A stretch of DNA of 64,000 bases. It comes from Adiantum capillus-veneris (Eukaryota > Streptophyta > Polypodiopsida > Polypodiales > Pteridaceae). Made by a program: the position numbers and the translations under genes. Positions 56,450-64,000 of this stretch are shown here, in pieces. How positions within the stretch are numbered: position 1 is the first letter of the stretch; the number at the start of each line of letters is the position of its first letter. The stretch spans positions 76,198,372 to 76,262,371 of the forward strand of contig CM043953.1 in assembly GCA_014529385.2 (NCBI GenBank), given 5' to 3'. The notes below the pieces were generated by a model that worked only from the letters and a program-made list of their open reading frames with translations, was not told the origin of the DNA and did not search any database.

Positions 56450-57480
56450 TCTTCCACCCCTCCTAGATGGCATACTCCGTGATGACTATGTGCATGGGTT
56501 GAACAATCGTGTCTATGCATAGCTTTGGTTGGCTCTACCATGCTTTGAAGATCAATGCAATTCAAACCATTATGATGTGCAAGAGTTGGGTCTTGAGTAA
56601 TTAACTCAAGGGTTTCTGAGGTCGAGGTTTTCTTTTGCTGTCTCCCGAAGAGAAAATCTTGTAGCTTGTATGCTCTTTGCATTATTGTACCGTCAGGATG
56701 CTTTGGCACACTGATTTCCTGAGCTGTCGGTATCAATAATGATGGTTGTCGAGCTTTAACTCGCCATTGGTATCTTGATTTTTCTTCAATAAAATGTTGT
56801 GGTTGAGTGTTTTGAGGCTTAACCCTCCACTGCTTCATCAGTTTTACAGTTTGTGGAGAAGATAAGTGCTCTTTTTTTTTCCAAATCTATTTTGTTTTAG
56901 ATTCCCTGCTCAAAGATTCTTGTCTTTATGTTTTGAACCTTGGAACCATCTTTGGTACAGTAGATGATGTTTTGGGCAGCCAGATTTTCGTGACTCCTTG
57001 CATGCTACTTGTAGCATTTGCTTGGCTATAGGATGGAGAATATTAATTGCTTTGTGGTTTGCTCTGCTGGTAACCTCCTTTCCATTCCTCTTTGCTTGGT
57101 GCAGTTGGAACAATGAGTTGTCCGCCTTTAGGTGATAGCTTGAGATGATTGGTATCCCAATCTAGTACTGCCTTGTACATCCGCATGCTGAGATTCCAAG
57201 AATCATTGTTTCATTCATGTGTTCGTCTGGTAAGCATATAAATTGATGAGGGCATGAACATCCATGTACTATCACATTTAAGCTGAATATTCTCAATGTC
57301 GGTGTTGGGTTCTTGTTTCATCCTCTAATAGTCGATATTCCTGAAGTCAAAGACTGATTCGTTGCTTTCTTGTACGTGGAATAAATGACTGCATTTACTC
57401 GAGCTCCTATATCAACCAATGCATTTGTGCTATGATTGTCCAGCTATACTTTGATGGAAAGGTCCATTCCATCTAGCCAT
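56450..57480 (-). pseudogene. 3' ORF of Gypsy-G: retropepsin-like domain and tail
   Basis: Minus strand, with stops and shifts: DGMDLSIKV, then NALVDIGARVNAVIYSTYK (Asp-Ile-Gly-Ala in the active-site position), CSCPHQFICLPDEHMNETM and MILGISACGC (Leu-Gly element). The tail has Trp/Lys/Arg/Pro segments (QWRVKPQ, YQWRVKA) and a His-rich end (RAYKLQDFLFGRQ, MHRHDCSTHAHSHHG), closing with GGVEEN inside the polypurine tract (56449-56465). Each part aligns with the Gypsy-B 3' ORF, so this order is a family trait and not a local rearrangement. Confidence 0.7.
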
Positions 57481-57639
57481 TCATCATCTGTTGACACTCC
57501 ACCTTTCTGTAATTCCCATAGTCATTCATCTAGTTCCAGATTCTTGATGGGAATAGGTATTTGTTGATTTTTGAGAGTGGATTTCCTTTTGAGTACTCGA
57601 AGCTGAGCATCCTCTTGGGCTTCATCAATGACGTGCTGT

Positions 57640-58238
57640 CATTTTATCTTTCTTTGCTTTGCTACATGCATATTTTCTACCAATTCATTGGTTAGTGGAA
57701 AATTGTACTTCTTTAAACGATAGCCACTAATCCAATTAGCCATTGGTTCACCATTTAGGGTGGACAACTTAACTTCTCCACTTGGAGATACGTCTTCAAT
57801 GATAAACGGTCCGTTTCCCTTTTCCTTAAACTTGGGAAGGTGTTGCTTAAGGGAATAGAATAAAACTAAGTCCCCTTTTTTGAAGATTTTTGTAACTAGA
57901 TGGGAATCAAAAAACTATTTTTGTTTTTGCTTTTGTACATAGATGAGAGCTACAGTTGCTAGTCTTTGCTCATCAAGATTTTCCAAATATTCAAGCCTCT
58001 ATGATAATTCATGTCAAGTCCACTCAAGATCCTTAGCTACCCTTAGTGTCGGCAATAGAAATTCTATAGAATATATGGCATCAAGACCATAAACAAGGTT
58101 AAAGGGTGTAGCATTTAAAGTTGTCTTGAATAAAACTCTATAAGCCCATAGAGCAGCATGGAGATTCATTTCCCAATCTCTCCGTCCTGAACTAACCCCT
58201 TTAGTCAATACTAATGTAATGGAATTAGCCTTTTAACT
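57640..58238 (-). pseudogene. Gypsy-G integrase C-terminal part
   Basis: RDWEMNLHAALWAYR, TPFNLVYGLDAIYSIEFLLP and LRVAKDLEWT (58014-58208), then LDEQRLATVALIYVQKQKQK, KFKEKGNGPFIIEDV and WISGYRLKKYNFPL to about 57680. It begins just after the catalytic Glu region, where the Chromo-H LTR interrupts it. Close to Gypsy-B 9430-9990. Confidence 0.8.
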
Positions 58239-58956
58239 TGAGTTGGAGCGGAAAGTGAATAACATATTGAGCATTTCCTTGAGTGTTCCTTTGTGTGTAG
58301 ATGTGGCTTGAGAAAGAAAGTGCTTGGATGGAGAGAGCAACACTAACACATTACTTCATTAACATGGCATGATCAATACTTGTAAAAGAGAGTGAGAGTT
58401 TACAGAAATTGACACCAATAGAGGACCAGATTAGTTGGAGCCGGTTCCCCCTCCAATAGGCATTTGTATTATAGATTCTTCCATGACGGAAGACTTGTTT
58501 ACAATATAACTGTTTGTGTTTCAAGAGACCTTCTTGATGAGATGAAGATGATAAGCTTCACTCACCAAGCATTAGCATGGTAACAAAAATAAACATTATT
58601 AGCATGAACTTGGAAAATGCCCAACCTTAATCCCAAAACCTCAAACACCATGAATGGTGAGGAGAGCTAGCAAGGAGTGAGGAAGAAGAAAGAAGTAGAA
58701 GTAGCTCTACGAGAAAGCAATAACCCCTTGCACATAATCACTCATAGCTCTTGTAGCATAGCTTATCATAGTGACAATGGAGATTAGAGAGATTGATAAG
58801 CAAGCATAAGCATTCTCTTGTGTGAATTTGCATCCATAGCCAAGAGCTTGTGGTAGTAGGCACTCAACTTCTCAAGCTTGGAGAAGGAGATGGAGTTCTT
58901 GCTTCACAAGAGTGTGTGAAGGGAAGAATGAGAGTGACAGAGCTCATGGGAGGCTC

Positions 58957-59025
<69 letters not shown>

Positions 59026-59717
59026 AGATTGACCCCCTTCCCTAAGCTTTCCTTCAAGCTTTTTTGGGCCATGTAGCCCTCTAGCCAATGAGAGCTTGGC
59101 TCCCTTTGGAGCAATATGTGTAGTCTCTTGACAAGTGTCCTTATTTCCCTCTTGTGAGGTTAAGCTAGCACCCCCCTTGCTTAAGCACAACCCTTGCTTA
59201 AGCAAGATGCCCCCTTGCCTACTTGAGTAAGGTGCCTCTACACTTGACGTGTGGCCCCTTTCCTTTCATAAGAGTATGGGTCCTTGGTGAGGTGCATACT
59301 TACAACACACATCCCTCCTTTGTAGGGCTTGCCTCCCTCTTTGTAGCAAGATACTTGATCTTGGTAAGCAGGCAGGCCCTCTGCTTAAGCACAGCCCTAG
59401 CTTAAGCAAGCTGCCCCCTTGTGTGTTTGGACCTTAGTGACTAAAGAGTAAAAATTAAAGACTATGTCTTACGGCTTTTAACACTTACCTTTGGAGGCTT
59501 TAATGAAGACAACCCTAAGGTATTTTGCTCCATTGGTTAACCTTGGTCTTTGATAGACCTTTTCTCATTTGGGTCCCTTTACCATTGGCCCCATGCTGAA
59601 ATAGATCTATAAGCACATCTATATCTTAACCCTTGTTCCCGTTTTTTTCCCCAAATTAAGTGATCAGTTTAATATGAGAAAATTAGTTGGGTTGGTTAGA
59701 TATTAGATTTTATGACA
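58239..59717 (-). repeat. Chromo-H 3' LTR
   Basis: Minus strand TGTCATAAAATC (59717) to CCGCTCCAACTCA (58239), preceded by AAGAGAGACATAA as a weak polypurine tract. It includes a (GA)n at 58961-59022. About 1.48 kb. The left border is set by where Gypsy-G integrase resumes. Confidence 0.6.
58961..59022 (+). repeat. (GA)n microsatellite
   Basis: About 31 GA dinucleotides inside the Chromo-H LTR. Confidence 0.95.
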
Positions 59718-60079
59718 TTATGTCTCTCTTGAAATCATAGTCGTCCTCGACTATGAGGTAGGAGAGATAAAGTCGTAGTCATTAGTAAATTTTACTTAGC
59801 GGGTAGAGAATCCCTTTTTACCCTACGACATATTTCCAAGATGGATGACTAATCCATTTGGTGCTTGGGAGAAATACCTGCCACAAGCATGTCTACTCTT
59901 TAGTCCATTTCATTCTCCCAAAGTAGAGTGATAATTTCTACTTGGTGTTTGAGAGACGTCGTTGTCACAAACATGATTCTAAGCATGCATACTATTTAAA
60001 TTTGTGCACATTAAAAAGATATTAGTCTTATAAGACAAAAACATGAATCATTTCTAAAAAGTTGTACATTTGCTTATTC
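59718..60079 (-). other. Chromo-H 3' non-coding stretch
   Basis: About 360 bp between the coding end and the LTR, with TAGTCGAGGACGACTATG (59736-59754), a short inverted repeat next to the purine tract. Nothing else was recognised. Confidence 0.4.
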
Positions 60080-60561
60080 TAATGTAGCATTGTAAGCATT
60101 GACAAGGTTCATACTATCCTTAAGCTATATTCCTTGCATCCATCTAGCATCTTCAAAAGGATAATTTTTGAACTTAATAAGATACCGTTGGATAATCTTA
60201 CCATGTCTTAGTACCTTGTATTCATGCCAAAGGATAGCTTCGGGTTGTAGTACCTCTTCTTGGTCTTCAACTTCGTGAGGGTCTTTAATAATTGGTTCAC
60301 TTTTGGCTCTCCTTTGTAGGGCTTAAGTAGGCTTACATGAAAATCATTGTGTATGAGCCAATGGTTGGGCAACTTGAGTTGATAAGCCATCTCATTGATG
60401 GGCTTCAAGATTTGGAAAGGACCATAGTATCTTTTTGCTAGTTTAGCATAATACTTTTGATGGCCCGTAGGATTTTTGCCCGTCGTTTGCCTTAATCGAG
60501 CCTTAGGAAACTTGAGTAAGACCCAATCATTTTCTTTGAACATTAAGGCCCTTCTGTGCTT
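60080..60561 (-). pseudogene. Chromo-H integrase C-terminus and chromodomain
   Basis: [39 protein letters not shown] (GPF module) and [15 protein letters not shown] lie in frame 60208-60543. After a frameshift near 60270-60290 the chromodomain follows: [33 protein letters not shown] (about 60100-60250). Chromodomains of chromoviruses guide integration into heterochromatin. Broken by the shift and by the Copia-2 insertion at the N-terminal side. Confidence 0.82.
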
Positions 60562-60656
60562 ATGCTCTACACATTACAGTAGAGCGAGTTCACCATATCG
60601 TCGTGCTCTTCTTCTCGCACTCTCTCTCGCGTCGCACTTCCGCTCGTACTCCTTCA
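60562..60656 (+). repeat. Copia-2 5' LTR (tentative, unusually short)
   Basis: TGCTCTACAC...CCTTCA, only about 95 bp between the end of Chromo-H coding and the PBS. No TATA box is seen. It may be a truncated LTR; the 3' LTR outside the window is needed to set the border. Confidence 0.45.
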
Positions 60657-60658
60657 AC

Positions 60659-60670
60659 TGGTATCAGAGC
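60659..60670 (+). other. Copia-2 primer binding site
   Basis: TGGTATCAGAGC, two bases after ...CCTTCA. Matches the initiator-Met tRNA 3' end. Confidence 0.9.
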
Positions 60671-61755
60671 TTAGATCGAGGCTCGGGGCAGCACTTGCAA
60701 GTATCCAGAGTCACCTGCTCAGATTGGAGTGAGATTCGACAGGCGAAGACACGGCCCCAAATCCTGTGGGAAAGCCCTAAGGGCTGGGTGTTCTCAAAAT
60801 TTCATTCTGAGGTCATTTCGGCCACCGTTTGGCTTCGACAAAGGTCTGCGCAGGCCATTTTCGACTACGTGGTCTCGACGGGTGCAGATCCGACTCTGCA
60901 AATTTGGGGTTTTTGGTCTAAGACTGCAGATGCTGAGGATATCGACACTCCCAGAGTGTTGATTTGTGGCTGTCTACACATCGAAGGACGGCTCACAATT
61001 CTTGGAGGCGTGTCACATACGACACGAGCGCATCTACACACAGACCGTAGGCGACATCCACTAGTTCATCAGGTAGCTTGTGTTTGCTGCTTGATATTCC
61101 AGATTTCATCCTGACATTGCAGGTACTTCCACATGGGATGTATTGTCAGAGATGATGTATGTCTGTTGAGGGTTTGCTGGCTGTGAGTCACGCAGCAAAC
61201 AACCGCCGCAGCGGTTACAGCATACAGTGGGAAATTTGTGGATGTATGACTTTGTGGGAAGTCTATGTACTGTCAGATTTACTGCAGCCTTTGTTGAGGG
61301 TCGAGTGAGGTTTTATTGAGCTGGGGGATTCTCGAATGTTGAGATCCTTTTGGTGATACAGGTCTTGGAGCGATCCCTCGAGCACCCTTAGATAGGCAGC
61401 TAGGATGTATTGACTGTGAGTTAGACAGTTGGGATTTCATCTTTGCTTTACTGCCATTGAGGCATTGTCGCAGTCTATGCTTATAGGACAGTGACAGGAC
61501 AGTCAGAGACAGTACAGGTGCACGACAGGTTTACCCACAGTTTACAGTGTTAGAGAGACAGTGGTTTTTTGAGCTGTCTTTTGGTCTGTTTTTAGTACAC
61601 CATAGCCATTTTACAAAGGAGACTGTGCCAAAATTTATGCAGAATCTGAAGCTTTCTTGGTTCATTTGACAGGTTGATATTGGTTCAGAGGTCAGTTTAC
61701 AGGGGAAACTCTGCCGAATTTTTCCCAGGAAAGTAAACCATTGTGAAGCATAGCT
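60671..61755 (+). other. Copia-2 leader
   Basis: 1.1 kb without a supported gene. The frame 60476-61114 crosses the LTR and PBS and has no domain. The leader would hold the packaging signal, but none can be recognised by eye. Confidence 0.6.
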
Positions 61756-63693
61756 ATGGCTGGATCACAAGATACTGCTCTTTACAATATCAAGAAGCTG
61801 GATGGAACCAATTTCCCATTGTGGAAGAATCAGATTTGGCACGTGTTGGTACAAAAGAAGCAGATAAAACCTATAAAGCTCAAGGGGATAAAACCAGAAG
61901 ATATGGACGAAGATGAATGGAGCGAAATGGATGAATTGACACTTTCTACCATTATGCTAACTTTGGCAGAAAGCGTTTACTTCAATGTAGCAGACGAGAT
62001 TTCGGCTTATCAAGCATGGTTAAAGCTGAGTGATCTTTATGAGAAGCAGAGTGCAGCTTCACAAGTATACTGGCTTAAGAAGCTTGTTGACTTGAAGATG
62101 AAAGAAGGGACACCTATGTCCAATCATCTGAATGAATTTAACACAATCTACAGTCAGTTGTCAGCTCAAGGTGTCAAGTTTGATGAACCTGTTAGAGCTA
62201 TGTTCCTGTTGATCACATTGCCGAAAAGTTGGGACACTTTTCGCACAGCTTTGAGTAATTCTGCACCTCCAGATGGTTTGAACATAGCAGGTGTAGAAGG
62301 AAGTCTGCTTACTGAAGAAACCAATAGAAAGACCATGGACAAAGGCAAAGGAACAACCTTAGTTGTCAGGGGAAGGACCAAAGAAAAGTACAAAGGTGGA
62401 AAGAGGAATCAGTCTCGTAGCAAGTCCCGTAGTGCTAAAGGCAAGAGTGACATAGAATGCTACCATTGTGGCAAGAAGGGTCACATGAAAAGAGACTGCA
62501 GAGAATGGAAAGCAGAAAAAGGCAAAGAGAAAGCTGAAGAGCATGGTGAGAAGAACAAGTCCTCAGTGAAGATTCAAGAAATAAATGTGACAAACACTGT
62601 TGCAGAGGATGACAGTCTAGTGTCAGGAGACATCTACTTCTTGAAGAATACAATGGACTCAGCTCTTCTTACAGCATCTGATGGAAATGCACTGAGTGAC
62701 TCGATTATAGACTCAGGGGCATCACTTCATGTGTCTCCAAACAAGGAGTGGTTTACCTCTTATGTGACCACTAAAGATCATGTTCGGCTAGGCAATGGGC
62801 AGACATGTGAGATCTTAGGTGTTGGAGATGTTCAATTGAAGTTTCAGAATGGCTCTTCTTTCACGCTGAAGAATGTGAGACATGTTCCCGCAATTACAAA
62901 GAGCTTGATTATCACAGGTTTACTTGATGATGTTGGCTACATCACCACTTTTGGACAGAACATGTGGAAGATATCCAAGGGTTCTATGACAGTAGCACAT
63001 GGAGTAAAGTCTGGAGGACTTTACATGATTTATGTATCAAATGTCTCTAAAAATGTAATCAATGTAACCGAGCAGCCGAACGTTTCTTTGTGGCATAGCC
63101 GGTTAGGACATATGTCCAAGAAGGGAATGGAAATCTTGTCTCATTCTGGTTATTTTCCTGGATTTTCATTTAATGATTTTGAATTCTTTGAACATTTTCT
63201 GTATGGTAAGCAAACACAGCAGCCACATAAGCATAGAAGCAGTAGAAGAGATACACAGTTGGCACTTGTTCATAGTGATTTGTGTGGACCGATGCCTAAC
63301 CTATCTCTAGGGGGAGCTTCTTACTTTATGACATTTATAGATGATTACTCAAGGAAAGTATGGGTTTACTTTCTCAAGCACAAGGATGAAGTGTTTAGTG
63401 TTTTCAAAACGTTTGTGACACTTGTGGAGAATCAGAGTGGCAAGAAGCTTAAATGCTTACGCACTGACAATGGTGGAGAGTATGTTTCAAAGGCCTTTCA
63501 GGACTTTTGTGAGTCAAAAGGTATAAAACGTGAACTTACTGCTCCTTACAATCCTCCTCAAAATGGTGTTGCTGAGAGGATGAATAGGACCATACAAGAG
63601 AAGGTCAGAAGTATGTTGTCTAATGCACAGCTGCCAAATGGGTTTTGGGCTGAAGCTGGGCTGAAGCTGTATCGACAGCTGTTCATCTTGTAA
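61756..63693 (+). CDS. Copia-2 gag-protease-integrase polyprotein (frameshifted at the 3' end)
   Basis: 645 codons from ATG 61756. Gag: YNIKKLDGTNFPLWKNQIW and LKLSDLYEKQ. Zinc knuckle CYHCGKKGHMKRDC at residues 235-248. Protease active site Asp319-Ser-Gly-Ala (IIDSGASLHV). Pre-integrase zinc region with His447 and His452 (LWHSRLGHMSKKGM), but Phe at 478 and 481 (FEHF), where copia elements normally have the two Cys ligands. Integrase core Asp508 (HSDLCGPM), Asp571 (RTDNGGEY) and Glu607 (VAERMN); the last two are 35 residues apart, the standard spacing. An 11-bp tandem duplication (63647-63657, 63658-63668) shifts the frame, so the last ~12 residues are aberrant and RT cannot be made from this frame. 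Confidence 0.88.
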   Translation: MAGSQDTALYNIKKLDGTNFPLWKNQIWHVLVQKKQIKPIKLKGIKPEDMDEDEWSEMDELTLSTIMLTLAESVYFNVADEISAYQAWLKLSDLYEKQSAASQVYWLKKLVDLKMKEGTPMSNHLNEFNTIYSQLSAQGVKFDEPVRAMFLLITLPKSWDTFRTALSNSAPPDGLNIAGVEGSLLTEETNRKTMDKGKGTTLVVRGRTKEKYKGGKRNQSRSKSRSAKGKSDIECYHCGKKGHMKRDCREWKAEKGKEKAEEHGEKNKSSVKIQEINVTNTVAEDDSLVSGDIYFLKNTMDSALLTASDGNALSDSIIDSGASLHVSPNKEWFTSYVTTKDHVRLGNGQTCEILGVGDVQLKFQNGSSFTLKNVRHVPAITKSLIITGLLDDVGYITTFGQNMWKISKGSMTVAHGVKSGGLYMIYVSNVSKNVINVTEQPNVSLWHSRLGHMSKKGMEILSHSGYFPGFSFNDFEFFEHFLYGKQTQQPHKHRSSRRDTQLALVHSDLCGPMPNLSLGGASYFMTFIDDYSRKVWVYFLKHKDEVFSVFKTFVTLVENQSGKKLKCLRTDNGGEYVSKAFQDFCESKGIKRELTAPYNPPQNGVAERMNRTIQEKVRSMLSNAQLPNGFWAEAGLKLYRQLFIL

Positions 63694-64000
63694 ATAGATC
63701 TCCTAGCAAGGTTTTGCAGAAGGATTCAGTGCCAAAGATGGTATGGTCATGCAAAATGCCCTCATACAAGCATCTCAGAGTCTTTGGCTGTGAGGCATAT
63801 ACTCACGTTCCAAAGAAATTTAGGAACAAACTTGAGCCAAAGAGTAGAAAGTGCATCTTTCCAGGCTATGGTAATTCTGGTGAGATGGGGTACAGACTTT
63901 GGGATCTCGAATCCAAAAAGGTTGTCCGCAGCAATGATGTTGACTTTAATGAATCCAAATATCATTCTAAACCAGAAAGGGTTGAGGAGATCAGAAGAGT
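63669..64000 (+). pseudogene. Copia-2 integrase C-terminal region, after the frameshift
   Basis: Past the 11-bp duplication the next frame is open to the window end: LVNRSPSKVLQKDSVP, MPSYKHLRVFGCEAYTHVP, SRKCIFPGYGNSGEMGYRLW. This is the conserved region between integrase and RT of copia elements. No stop was seen in it. The RT domain is expected beyond 64000. Confidence 0.83.

Larger units (their letters stand above)
55891..58238 (-). mobile_element. Gypsy-G: 3' part of a Gypsy-B family element
   Basis: Minus strand: integrase C-terminus (57640-58238), 3' ORF with retropepsin-like domain (56450-57480), polypurine tract and 3' LTR ending at 55891. It is cut on the right, inside integrase, by the Chromo-H LTR. 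Same order as Gypsy-B. Confidence 0.75.
58239..60561 (-). mobile_element. Chromo-H: 3' end of a chromovirus (Ty3/gypsy)
   Basis: Minus strand: integrase C-terminus with chromodomain (about 60080-60561), a 3' non-coding stretch, a purine tract and a long LTR (58239-59717). It is cut on the right by the Copia-2 LTR, and its own LTR sits in the Gypsy-G integrase. Confidence 0.75.
60562..64000 (+). mobile_element. Copia-2: 5' part of a Ty1/copia element
   Basis: Short 5' LTR (about 60562-60656), initiator-Met PBS, 1.1-kb leader, then a gag-protease-integrase ORF of 645 codons, interrupted only by an 11-bp duplication near 63650 and continuing to the window end. It is the best preserved element here. 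It is inserted in Chromo-H; RT, RNase H and the 3' LTR are beyond 64000. Confidence 0.87.

Noticed and set aside
60476-61114. 212-codon plus-strand frame
   Set aside because: It crosses Chromo-H antisense coding, the Copia-2 LTR border and the PBS; no domain. It is a shadow.

Overview
The window looks like nuclear DNA of a land plant with a large, repeat-rich genome. The evidence is plant-type Ty3/gypsy elements with a second (archaeal-type) RNase H, a chromodomain gypsy, Ty1/copia elements primed by initiator-Met tRNA, long (GA)n/(CT)n tracts and deep nesting of LTR elements. A fern or other seed-free plant is my guess, at low confidence. I found no host gene, tRNA, rRNA or CRISPR array. Almost everything I can explain is retrotransposon sequence, mostly decayed.

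Layout, left to right (labels are mine). 1-2912: 5' half of a minus-strand copia (Copia-1), sitting in the integrase of a minus-strand gypsy (Gypsy-A, 2913-7078) whose protease is split by a small TIR element (about 6498-6755). About 7070-11910: plus-strand Gypsy-B, truncated 5', with RT, RNase H, integrase and then an aspartic-protease ORF after integrase. 11911-17819: Element C, an LTR element whose only visible ORF is a long coiled-coil protein. 17820-25752: Tat-F, a Tat/Ogre-type gypsy with an extra ORF before gag. 25753-27603: a head-to-head partial LTR of the same family. 27604-29972: a long inverted repeat. 29973-37844: poorly resolved, with gag scraps, a tandem duplication and a (GA)n-rich minisatellite.

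37845-48988: Tat-E, interrupted in RT by Element D (42310-48017), which has both LTRs and a 5-bp target duplication. 48989-55890: C2, a second copy of the Element C family, carrying a TTAA-flanked DNA element and an internal inversion. 55891-58238: Gypsy-G, the Gypsy-B family again with the 3' protease ORF. 58239-60561: 3' end of a chromovirus (Chromo-H). 60562-64000: 5' part of Copia-2, whose long ORF is the best preserved in the window.

The right half reads as a chain of insertions within insertions: Copia-2 in Chromo-H in Gypsy-G in C2 in Tat-E. Each step cuts the older element and places the younger element's LTR at the cut. The left half shows a similar chain: B in C in Tat-F.

The two observations most likely to be undescribed are the gypsy family with its retropepsin-like ORF downstream of integrase (two copies, B and G) and the pol-less LTR family C/C2 encoding a conserved coiled-coil protein (two copies). 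All family assignments are by eye from motifs. Element borders marked 'about' are estimates.
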